Assembly (NCBI GenBank): GCA_003669255.1
Contig: QWPO01000044.1
Coordinates: 1 to 9,044, forward strand
Source: Planctomycetota bacterium
Lineage (GTDB): Bacteria > Planctomycetota > Planctomycetia > Pirellulales > UBA1268
Direction: 5' to 3'
Length of the DNA stretch: 9,044 bases
Shown here: in pieces, positions 1 through 5,732 of the stretch
How positions within the stretch are numbered: position 1 is the first letter of the stretch
How the letters are laid out: each line of letters starts with the position of its first letter
Program-made: the position numbers and the translations under genes
The notes under the pieces: model-generated
The model's database searches: none
What the model saw: only the letters and a program-made list of their open reading frames with translations
What the model was told of the DNA's origin: nothing

Positions 1-1190
1 AGCTTGCCTTCCCGCATCACGAACAGGTCGCCCGTGGGCCTGATGGCTTCCTGGGGCACGGAGACGAGCGGCTGCTCCACGTCGACGTGCAGGAGAACGT
101 GGACGAACATCCCGCGGAGCAGCGTCAACGGTGCCTCGGCAGGCAGGGTCGATAGCGGGGCGCCGTAACGGTCGAGCGCGTGGAGTTTCGTCGGCTCGGG
201 CACGTGGACCAGACAGGGAAGCGTGCGGGTTTTCTCGTCGAGCCCCCTCCCCTCCTGACGGGAGAGCACGCCGTCCCACTCGTAGCGCCGGTCGCCGAGC
301 GTGAACAACACCTTCGCGGGCACGCCCGGGAAGCCGTGCTCGCCGTCACCGCCATTCCGTCCGCCCAACACGCGGCCCACCTCGTCCATGCGCAGGCTGG
401 TCTTCACTTCGGTGGCACTCGTGTCTTCGATCGTCACGAGCGGCGCACCCTTGGCGACGAACGAGTCCTGCTCAACATTGTCCTCCACCACGATCCCGTC
501 GACAGGCGACGAGATCGTCGTCCGCGAGAGGTCGAGCTTCGACTTCTCGAGCATGGTGGCGGCGAGCGACTGGGCCTCGAGGAGCCGGTTTCGCCGCTTG
601 GCGAGCACCCGCTTCTGCCCCTGGAGCATCGTCAGCGAGTTGGCGGCGGTGAGCTCGTCGCGGAGGGCCCGATCGTGCTCGGATTCGGTGACGATCTTGC
701 TGGCCTTGAGCCCCTCGAGCCGAGTAGCCTCGCGGCGGGCGAGTTCGACCTGTCGCTTCGCGAGATCGGTGGACGTGGCATTCTGAATGAGCTCCTCGTC
801 GACCTCCTCGATGGCAAGTCCCGCTTGGGTGAGCTCCTTCTCGAGCCGGGCCACGTCGAGTTCATAGTCGCGTGGGTCGATCTCGAAGAGCACGGTGCCC
901 TTGGTCACCAACTGGCCCTCGTTGCACGCGGCGGTCTTCTGGAGCACGCGGCCCGGCACCTCCGCGGCCAGCGTGACCTCACGAAGCGGCACGACCACGC
1001 CGTCGACCTCAAGATCGATGCCCGTCGACTGCGGCTCGATCGGCCGCGTCTGCACCATCACGGCCTTCGGGGGCTCCTTGTCCTTCCGCGGTGGCGGCTT
1101 CGGCCCACCGAGTACCACGAACCCGCCGATCGCGGCCCCGAGGATCACGAGCGGAAGCACCCAACTAAGGAGTGTCTTGAGGATCTTCAT
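1..1190 (-). CDS. Efflux periplasmic adaptor (HlyD/RND membrane-fusion protein), 3' end outside window
   Basis: This encodes a membrane-fusion protein that links an inner-membrane pump (ABC or RND) to export across the envelope. About 396 residues are visible and the frame is still open at the window edge, so the C-terminus is missing. Residues about 4-27 form a single hydrophobic N-terminal anchor (start KILKTLLSWVLPLVIL), followed by a proline/lysine-rich linker. The first half of the lipoyl-like barrel is around residues 75-110 (EVPGRVLQK, EGQLVTKGTVLFEID). A long charged Glu/Arg/Ala/Leu-rich stretch, about 112-225, is a predicted coiled-coil hairpin. The second lipoyl half follows (ISSPVDGIVVED, FVAKGAPLVTIED), then a beta-barrel region. 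The ATG at 1190 overlaps the stop of the TetR gene as ATGA, implying translational coupling. In E. coli the CecR TetR regulator is likewise followed by an HlyD-type adaptor (YbhG) and ABC genes; whether pump genes follow here cannot be seen. The family call is firm and the substrate is unknown. Confidence 0.9.
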   Translation of the reverse strand, partial: MKILKTLLSWVLPLVILGAAIGGFVVLGGPKPPPRKDKEPPKAVMVQTRPIEPQSTGIDLEVDGVVVPLREVTLAAEVPGRVLQKTAACNEGQLVTKGTVLFEIDPRDYELDVARLEKELTQAGLAIEEVDEELIQNATSTDLAKRQVELARREATRLEGLKASKIVTESEHDRALRDELTAANSLTMLQGQKRVLAKRRNRLLEAQSLAATMLEKSKLDLSRTTISSPVDGIVVEDNVEQDSFVAKGAPLVTIEDTSATEVKTSLRMDEVGRVLGGRNGGDGEHGFPGVPAKVLFTLGDRRYEWDGVLSRQEGRGLDEKTRTLPCLVHVPEPTKLHALDRYGAPLSTLPAEAPLTLLRGMFVHVLLHVDVEQPLVSVPQEAIRPTGDLFVMREGK

Positions 1191-1870
1191 CGCGGTGACT
1201 CCAGGGCAGAGACAGTCCCGACGTCAGGGCGGGCAAACGGTTCCGCGACCCCGATCGCGGCGAGCGTGAACCGCGTGACGTGGTCGGCAATGGCCTGCGG
1301 CGTGTGGTAGGCATCGATCTCGCCACCTGGCACGAGCATGGCGACCACGTCGCCTGCGGCACGGTACAGGAAGCACTGGCCGATGATGCTCAGGCCGAGG
1401 CGTCGGACTTCCGACGCGGGCAACGCGCTCCCCGTCAACTCGTTGAGCACCCCGAGCAGGATTCCGAAGTGGGGGCGGATGTAGTCCTCAACCAGTTCGC
1501 GACAGGCCTCCGTCGGCTGCAGCAACTCCCGCATCATCAGCCGCACCTGCCAAGGCGGCTGGTCGCCCCCGAGCATCCGATCGAGCATGCTCCCCACGAA
1601 GTCGCGGAGTTTCTGCGCGGCGGGGGTTCCGGGAGCCCAGTCAGGCTGCGGCACCTGGCGAAGCCTCGCCTCATGGGCGTGCTTCACACTCTCGATGTAG
1701 AGGCGGTGCTTGTCGCCGAAGTAGTAGTTCACCGCGGCCACATTGACCCCTGCAGCCGTGCAGATGTCGCGGACCGTGGCGGGCTCGTAGCCTCGTTCGG
1801 CAAACTCGCGGCCCGCAGCGAGCAGGATCCGCTCCCGCGGATCGCGAGATTCCGCGGCGGAATCGGGCAT
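1187..1870 (-). CDS. TetR/AcrR-family transcriptional repressor with CerR-type C-terminal domain
   Basis: This is a 227-residue one-component repressor of the TetR family. An N-terminal helix-turn-helix spans about residues 10-58 (RERILLAAGREFAERGYEP, then VRDICTAAGVNVAAVNYYFG and DKHRLY), a classic TetR signature. The C-terminal ligand and dimer domain (MRELLQPTEACRELVEDYI, IIGQCFLYRAAGDVV) resembles the CerR/DUF1956 subgroup that includes E. coli CecR. I chose ATG 1870 because it gives the usual short tail before the first helix. A TTG at 1918 would add 16 residues but lies inside the proposed operator and only about 10 bases after the predicted transcription start. The stop overlaps the start of the efflux adaptor gene (ATGA), so this is probably the local, self-regulating repressor of that efflux operon. 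The inducer is not predictable from sequence. Confidence 0.9.
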   Translation of the reverse strand: MPDSAAESRDPRERILLAAGREFAERGYEPATVRDICTAAGVNVAAVNYYFGDKHRLYIESVKHAHEARLRQVPQPDWAPGTPAAQKLRDFVGSMLDRMLGGDQPPWQVRLMMRELLQPTEACRELVEDYIRPHFGILLGVLNELTGSALPASEVRRLGLSIIGQCFLYRAAGDVVAMLVPGGEIDAYHTPQAIADHVTRFTLAAIGVAEPFARPDVGTVSALESPR

Positions 1871-1914
1871 TTTTGAGCGAGTGTGGTGGGACACGGTGGG
1901 TGGAAGAGCGGAAA

Positions 1915-1930
1915 TCAAACAAGCGTTTCA
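1915..1930. promoter_or_regulatory. Candidate TetR operator palindrome
   Basis: The sequence TCAAAC-AAGC-GTTTCA is an imperfect inverted repeat with one mismatched pair. It lies just downstream of the -10 element and overlaps the predicted transcription start, as expected for a TetR-family autorepressor site. The assignment to this regulator is an inference from position and symmetry. Confidence 0.4.
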
Positions 1931-1934
1931 ATCG

Positions 1935-1962
1935 ATTGTATAACTTCGAACCGCAGAGGCAA
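1935..1962 (-). promoter_or_regulatory. Candidate promoter of the tetR-efflux operon
   Basis: On the minus strand, TTGCCT (1962-1957) is separated by 16 bases from TACAAT (1940-1935). This is a reasonable sigma70-like match, with 4 of 6 and 5 of 6 consensus bases. The predicted transcription start near 1928 leaves a leader of about 58 bases before ATG 1870. It is by far the most AT-rich spot in this gap. The call rests on motif matching only. Confidence 0.4.
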
Positions 1963-2079
1963 ATGCCGATTCACAGCCGCCACAGCTGGGACCACCTGGC
2001 GAGCCCAAGCAGAGGACAACTCCGAGCCACGGACTCATTCGGCTCACACGTGATGCTCGTGCGTGTATCAGGCTCGGGG

Positions 2080-2111
2080 CTGCCTCTCGTAGCACAGGTC
2101 TTCAATCTGTG
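2080..2111 (-). repeat. Dispersed palindromic repeat, copy 3 (inverted orientation)
   Basis: Read on the minus strand, this is an imperfect palindrome (CACAGAT TGAAG ACCTGTG, one arm mismatch) followed by CTACGAGAGGCAG. It matches the two plus-strand copies near 4890-4976 (CACAGGTT GAA AACCTGTG then CTACGTGGGGAG) in both the stem and the tail. The same architecture in the opposite orientation, 2.8 kb away, supports a dispersed repeat family rather than a chance hairpin. Confidence 0.7.
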
Positions 2112-2228
2112 TGTGTTCTCGGTTCACATCGTCCCTCGCATGCGATTCCGGAAGGGGGAGCAGCCGGTCGGCTGCGGTGGCCCTCCAACGCGCGAGGATC
2201 GAGTTTGGCCCGCATAAGTCCCCTGGCA

Positions 2229-3503
2229 TCAACCGGTTGCCAGGATGGCCTCGGCGCACCGGCGACCGCTGGCGAGGGCGCCGTTGATCGAGGCCGCGCC
2301 GCAGTGGTCGCCACAGAGCCAGAGCCCGGCCGCAAGCCGCGGGCTCACCGGCCGCGAACGCCGCGCCGCCGGAGACTCATCGGGTAACGCCCGCGGCACG
2401 TCGACCGTGGCGAGATGCCGCCAGCCATTCACTGCCGTGCCAAACCAGCCTGCCGCCTGCCGCTTCACGGCCTCCTCGATCGCGTCCCCAGACCACTCTC
2501 CGCGCACCGACACCGTGATGAGCGACGTGCCCGGCGGTGCGTAGCCGGCAGCGACGTCGGATGGCACCGTGAGATTGTCAATCGGGCCGTTAGCATCAGC
2601 ACTGACGACGAGCGTGCGTGACCGAAGCGGTGAGGCATCGGCTGCGAACGCGACCATGCGAGTGGCCTTCCAGCGGCGGCCCGCGAATGGACTCCGCAGC
2701 GACTCCGGTAGCAACTGCGACGCCGATGCACCGTCGGTGGCCACCGCGACGTGGCGAGCCACGAGCGTGCTGCCGTCGCCAAGCGTCACGCAGCCCGGCT
2801 CCACGGACTGCACCCGCACGCCGAGCCTCACGCATCCTTCGGGCAGGCTCGCGGCGAGTTGTCGCGGGATCGCGTCCATTCCGCCCGCGGGCAGGCAGGC
2901 GCTGCCCAGCGAGAACATCGCGAAGTCAAAGAGAAACACCGGGGCCGCCGTGTCGAGCGACCGCTCGAGAAACACGCCGCCGAAGAAGGGAACAAAAAAC
3001 CGGCGAACGAACGCGTCCGAAAATCCCCGGGCCGCGAGTTCCTCACGAGTGGTCCGTTCGTTCGCCGCAGCCGCGGTCTCGGGATCGATCTCGCCGCGGC
3101 GCACGCCCCTGATCGCATCGCCACGGAGCCGCGCCGTGCGGAGGCCGTCGGCCAGGCCCACGCTGCCCGACAGGAGCGAACTGATCGCGGAGAGCGGCCG
3201 CCGCCAGGGGTCGCTCACGCCTCGCAGCCTGCCCGTCTCGGCCACCAGCGCTCCCGGCTCGAATCGGCCAAGGGCAAGCGCCGGCAGATCCAGCTGCCGG
3301 GAGCCTTCAGGATAGGCATCGTTGTAGACCTGGAAGCCGCGGTCGATGCGAAAGCCATCGACGGTGTCGGTGGCCACGCGGCCCCCTACGCGGTCGGAGG
3401 CCTCGAGCACCGTCACCCGGCGGCCACGGCGGACGAGTTCCCCAGCGCAGGCGAGTCCCGCGAGCCCGGCGCCCACGACGATGCAGTCGACGGGGTCGCT
3501 CAT
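2229..3503 (-). CDS. FAD-dependent amine-oxidase/phytoene-desaturase-like oxidoreductase
   Basis: This is a 424-residue flavoprotein of the amine oxidase / phytoene desaturase / protoporphyrinogen oxidase superfamily. The N-terminus carries the dinucleotide-binding GAGLAG motif (residues 11-16), Glu34 for the adenosine ribose, and the DRVGGR motif (37-42). The C-terminal FAD-contacting segment ends in LCGDHCGAASINGALASG. An internal motif (GFQVYNDAYPEG) resembles the uncharacterised NAD(P)/FAD oxidoreductases of this superfamily found in bacteria and plants. The substrate is unknown; a carotenoid, porphyrin or amine role cannot be distinguished by eye. I chose ATG 3503 because it places the Rossmann motif at the expected distance from the start and overlaps the stop of the upstream renalase-like gene as ATGA, indicating a coupled two-gene operon. 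No signal peptide is seen, so it is probably cytoplasmic. Confidence 0.9.
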   Translation of the reverse strand: MSDPVDCIVVGAGLAGLACAGELVRRGRRVTVLEASDRVGGRVATDTVDGFRIDRGFQVYNDAYPEGSRQLDLPALALGRFEPGALVAETGRLRGVSDPWRRPLSAISSLLSGSVGLADGLRTARLRGDAIRGVRRGEIDPETAAAANERTTREELAARGFSDAFVRRFFVPFFGGVFLERSLDTAAPVFLFDFAMFSLGSACLPAGGMDAIPRQLAASLPEGCVRLGVRVQSVEPGCVTLGDGSTLVARHVAVATDGASASQLLPESLRSPFAGRRWKATRMVAFAADASPLRSRTLVVSADANGPIDNLTVPSDVAAGYAPPGTSLITVSVRGEWSGDAIEEAVKRQAAGWFGTAVNGWRHLATVDVPRALPDESPAARRSRPVSPRLAAGLWLCGDHCGAASINGALASGRRCAEAILATG

Positions 3504-4582
3504 CGCCCAGCTCCGGCGAGCCGGTCCGCGAGCATCGTGCCCGCAGCAACGCCGCTCGAAAAAGCTCCCTCCACCCGCGGCCCCGCGAAGGCATCGCCGC
3601 AGCAGAGGATCGGCGGCGCCCACGACACGGCCACGAAGGGATCGGGCAGGATCTTCGTGGGCGTGGCGAACTTCCAGCGGTGGATCGACCGCTCGACGAC
3701 CGCGGTTCGCGGGTCGCCGTCGATCCAGGGCCGGACGGCATCGATGAGCATGCCGGCCACCTCATCGGGCGGCACGTCGAAGTGCTCGCGGCTGAAGGCC
3801 CCGGTCGCATGCACGGTGAGCGCCGGCACGTTGGAGATGCCCTTACGCTGGTTGTCGGCCACCCACGCCACCGGCCCGGCCGCGTCGCCTCCAAACTGAA
3901 TCGCTCCCGGCTCCGGCAGCAGGCTCGGCCGGTCGAGCACGAGCATCGCCGTGAAGCACGGGTCGTAGTCGACGGTCCGCAGCCGCTCGATGGCCTGGGC
4001 ATCCATCCGGTCGAGCGGACCACCGGCCGCGATCAGGTCGAGCGCCTGGGGTACTGGGGCCGTGAGCACGCAGCCGGCCGCCTCGACGACCTCGACCGCT
4101 CCATCCTGCCCCTCGATGGTCACCCGCACGCGGTCAGCCGCGACCGCCACCGACGTCGCCTTTGCGCCGGTCCGAACCTCGATCCCGTTGCCCTGCGCGG
4201 CGAGTTTCGCGGCCAGCCACTTCGGCAGGTCGGTCATTCCGCGGGCGCCGCGGTATCGCGGGTGGCCGTCGGCGACCGCCGGGCCATCCGCGGCGATGCT
4301 CCCGTCGCGAGAGAAGCCTCGGCACCACTCGGCGACCGTGCCGTCGCGGACCGCATGCTCGATGACGTCGCGGAAGCCGAGCGTCCGCTGTGTGAAGAAC
4401 TGCGCCCCGTGGTCGCAGACCGCGCCGCCGATCCGCCGGGTCGCCATCCGTCCGCCAACGCCCCGCGACTTGTCGAGCACGAGCACGCTTTGACCATGGG
4501 CCGCGAGCCGCTCCGCCGCCATGAGCCCGGCGATCCCGGCCCCGATCACGACGACATCGAAGGCGCCTTGTCTCTCGTGCAC
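3500..4582 (-). CDS. Renalase-like NAD(P)/FAD-dependent oxidoreductase (COG3380 type)
   Basis: This encodes a flavoprotein of about 360 residues that closely resembles the renalase group. It has the GAGIAG dinucleotide motif (residues 14-19), Asp37-Lys38 with SRGVGGRMATRR (39-50), and the hallmark DHGAQFFT (57-64). A GDAFAGPRVEGAFSSG FAD motif lies near the C-terminus (329-344). Characterised bacterial renalases oxidise off-pathway isomers of dihydro-NAD(P), which is a plausible but unproven role here. Two GTG starts are possible: 4582 (chosen, short leader before the Rossmann strand) and 4621 (13 residues longer, but its codon falls at the edge of a CCGCC-CCAA-GGCGG hairpin). It is the first gene of a pair, with its stop overlapping the next start (ATGA). 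Family confidence is high; start confidence is moderate. Confidence 0.88.
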   Translation of the reverse strand: MHERQGAFDVVVIGAGIAGLMAAERLAAHGQSVLVLDKSRGVGGRMATRRIGGAVCDHGAQFFTQRTLGFRDVIEHAVRDGTVAEWCRGFSRDGSIAADGPAVADGHPRYRGARGMTDLPKWLAAKLAAQGNGIEVRTGAKATSVAVAADRVRVTIEGQDGAVEVVEAAGCVLTAPVPQALDLIAAGGPLDRMDAQAIERLRTVDYDPCFTAMLVLDRPSLLPEPGAIQFGGDAAGPVAWVADNQRKGISNVPALTVHATGAFSREHFDVPPDEVAGMLIDAVRPWIDGDPRTAVVERSIHRWKFATPTKILPDPFVAVSWAPPILCCGDAFAGPRVEGAFSSGVAAGTMLADRLAGAGR

Positions 4583-4645
4583 GGTTGGTCTCGCTGGCGG
4601 GAATGGACAACGAAAGGACACCGCCCCAAGGCGGCGTCACGCAAA

Positions 4646-4651
4646 GTTATA
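4646..4651 (-). promoter_or_regulatory. Candidate -10 element for the FAD-oxidoreductase pair
   Basis: TATAAC on the minus strand is an isolated AT-rich motif in very GC-rich surroundings. It lies about 64 bases upstream of GTG 4582 and 25 bases upstream of GTG 4621. No good -35 hexamer is visible at normal spacing, so the call is weak. A perfect 5-base-arm hairpin at 4621-4634 would lie in the leader. Confidence 0.3.
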
Positions 4652-4720
4652 CTCGCGCGCGGTCGTCCTTCAGGTGGAGGCCCTCCCGTGCGGCGAGGCG
4701 CCACCCGTGTCCCTCTCTCA

Positions 4721-4751
4721 GGTACGCACTCAGCGAGGGGCTGCCCGTACC
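4721..4751. repeat. Nested stem-loop
   Basis: The outer arms GGTACG (4721-4726) and CGTACC (4746-4751) are perfectly complementary. They enclose an inner perfect stem, CAGC (4731-4734) and GCTG (4740-4743), with loop GAGGG. It could fold as a two-part stem in RNA from either strand. No function can be assigned. Confidence 0.4.
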
Positions 4752-4780
4752 CCGGGAGCCGGCGTTGCTGGTCGAGCGGA

Positions 4781-4832
4781 GCCAGGATGGCGAAGCGAGA
4801 GCAGCATCGAGTGAACGGAGGGCAGGATGCCC
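4781..4832. repeat. Pair of GGA-loop hairpins
   Basis: Two short perfect palindromes share the same three-base loop: GCCA-GGA-TGGC (4781-4791) and GGGCA-GGA-TGCCC (4820-4832). Both are preceded by CGGA. The shared loop and context with different arm sequences show compensatory variation, which suggests a selected hairpin or members of one small repeat family. Confidence 0.5.
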
Positions 4833-4889
4833 GGAGTGAACGTCCGGCGACGGGGTATGGGCAGCTCCGAGCCCACCGCGATGGACAGA

Positions 4890-4920
4890 CACAGGTTGAA
4901 AACCTGTGCTACGTGGGGAG
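4890..4920 (+). repeat. Dispersed palindromic repeat, copy 1
   Basis: A perfect 8-base inverted repeat (CACAGGTT, loop GAA, AACCTGTG; 4890-4908) is followed by the tail CTACGTGGGGAG (4909-4920). The tail is identical to that of copy 2. The pair lies between convergently arranged ends of minus-strand transcription units, downstream of the BshB1-like gene. Confidence 0.75.
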
Positions 4921-4943
4921 CCACGAGCCACCGCGGGATGCTT

Positions 4944-4976
4944 GTGCAGGTTGCCAACCTGCACCTACGTGGGGAG
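4944..4976 (+). repeat. Dispersed palindromic repeat, copy 2
   Basis: A perfect 9-base inverted repeat (GTGCAGGTT, loop GCC, AACCTGCAC; 4944-4964) is followed by the identical 12-base tail CTACGTGGGGAG (4965-4976). It begins 8 bases beyond the stop of the BshB1-like gene in the direction of transcription. It could therefore act as a transcript-end hairpin, although there is no T-run. Confidence 0.75.
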
Positions 4977-4983
4977 CACCGAG

Positions 4984-5727
4984 TCAGCCTTTCGCCATCG
5001 GCGGAAAGAGCATTCGCATCGGCTCGGTCGTCAGCGGCATCCGGCTCGAAGCCAGCACCTCACCTGCCGCACAGCCCGCCATCATGCCCACGGTTTCAGC
5101 CAGCGACCGCACCCGCGGATAGATGTGGGCCTTCTCGGGCGGAAACTGCGACGCGTAGCAGGCGATCGCCGCAAGCTTCGTCTCCAGCTGGGGGGCGATA
5201 TCCACGACCAGCGGCCAGTGGCCATGCGGCACCTCCGCCACGCCCGCGAACAGGAAGTAGGTGAGCAACTGCGGCACGGTGTGGACCGGTAGGCCGGCGA
5301 AGGTGTCATCCCACTTCGTGAGCCGCGAATAGAAGACGGCCGCCTCGGTGATCGCCACGGCCTGGGCGTGATCGGGCGAGGCGAGCGGCGTCTTGTCGCC
5401 GAGGCCGAGCACGAGCCGCGGTCGCCAGCGGCGGAAGACCTTCGCCAGCGCCACACGGACCTCGAAGTCGTCGAACAGCCGGCGGTTCGTGAAGGGCAAC
5501 GTCTCACGGTGCACCACGCCGAGCGTCTGTGCCGCGGCGGCCGCCTCACGGAGTCGCTCCTCGGGGCCGCTCGACCGCGGCGTGGGCTCGCCGTCGGTGA
5601 GGTCTACGATGCCCACCCGAAAGCCCTGCGCTGCGAGCAGCGCGAGCGTGCCGCCGCAGCCGATTTCGACGTCGTCGGGATGAGCCCCCACCGCGATCAC
5701 ATCGAGCGGCTCTGGCAGGTCGGCCAT
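4984..5727 (-). CDS. bshB1: PIG-L family deacetylase, bacillithiol-type (BshB1-like)
   Basis: This is a 247-residue zinc-dependent N-acetylglucosaminyl deacetylase. BshB1 removes the acetyl group from GlcNAc-malate to give GlcN-malate, the second step of bacillithiol synthesis. The signature AVGAHPDDVEIGCGGT places the metal-binding HPDD at residues 16-19, DLTDGEPT at 42-49, and the second zinc histidine in SPDH (117-120). The length and the spacing between motifs fit BshB1 better than the longer MshB or LmbE enzymes. Other PIG-L substrates (sugar or lipid-linked GlcNAc) cannot be excluded without finding bshA and bshC in the genome. ATG 5727 lies 5 bases after the CbiE-CbiT stop; a GTG at 5736 would give a GTGA overlap and three more residues. 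It is the last gene of the apparent operon, followed by hairpin repeats. Confidence 0.82.
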   Translation of the reverse strand: MADLPEPLDVIAVGAHPDDVEIGCGGTLALLAAQGFRVGIVDLTDGEPTPRSSGPEERLREAAAAAQTLGVVHRETLPFTNRRLFDDFEVRVALAKVFRRWRPRLVLGLGDKTPLASPDHAQAVAITEAAVFYSRLTKWDDTFAGLPVHTVPQLLTYFLFAGVAEVPHGHWPLVVDIAPQLETKLAAIACYASQFPPEKAHIYPRVRSLAETVGMMAGCAAGEVLASSRMPLTTEPMRMLFPPMAKG

Positions 5728-5732
5728 CGCGG

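Larger units (their letters stand above)
1871..2228. other. Non-coding gap between the FAD-oxidoreductase and tetR operons
   Basis: This 358-base stretch holds no convincing gene. It contains the tetR promoter and operator candidates near 1915-1962, one copy of a palindromic repeat at 2080-2111, and a small perfect hairpin at 2160-2175 (6-base arms GCAGCC and GGCTGC, loop GGTC) about 54 bases after the FAD-oxidoreductase stop. That hairpin lacks a clear T-run, so it is at best a weak terminator. Open frames crossing the region have repeat-derived, unconserved-looking sequence. Confidence 0.6.
4583..4983. other. Repeat-rich non-coding gap between two operons
   Basis: This is about 400 bases with no credible gene. 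It holds two near-identical palindrome-plus-tail units (4890-4976), two GGA-loop hairpins (4781-4791 and 4820-4832), a nested stem structure (4721-4751), and a candidate -10 element (4646-4651). Open frames across it give peptides such as TGFQPVSVHR, HRLKTCAT and QVFNLC, which I recognise as typical accidental translations of dispersed repeats rather than conserved proteins. Confidence 0.65.

Noticed and set aside
180..1310. Long plus-strand open frame opposite the efflux adaptor
   Set aside because: It is antisense to a clear HlyD-type coding sequence; its His/Arg/Leu-rich composition is the expected shadow of a high-GC gene and matches no family.
1871..1918. TTG start at 1918 for the TetR repressor
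   Set aside because: The added 16 residues show no conserved feature, and the codon sits within the proposed operator next to the predicted transcription start.
1873..2217. Plus-strand frame of 114 codons in the gap upstream of tetR
   Set aside because: Its middle (QVFNLC) comes from the palindromic repeat, and it overlaps the tetR promoter; there is no ribosome-binding site or recognisable domain.
2751..3899. Plus-strand open frame of 382 codons across both FAD oxidoreductases
   Set aside because: It crosses the boundary between two well-supported minus-strand genes and has Arg/Ala/His-rich shadow composition without motifs.
4647..4964. Minus-strand frame of 105 codons ending HLKDDRARV
   Set aside because: Its first half is translated repeats (QVGNL, TGFQPVSVHR). 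The end looks faintly coding-like but has no independent support, and its stop lies within the -10 candidate.
4890..4976. Possible CRISPR array
   Set aside because: There are only two units with one 23-base interval, each unit is itself a palindrome with variable arms, and no cas genes are nearby.
3680..5122. Plus-strand open frame of 480 codons
   Set aside because: It runs antisense to the renalase-like gene, then through repeats, then into the deacetylase gene; no single protein could be conserved across these.
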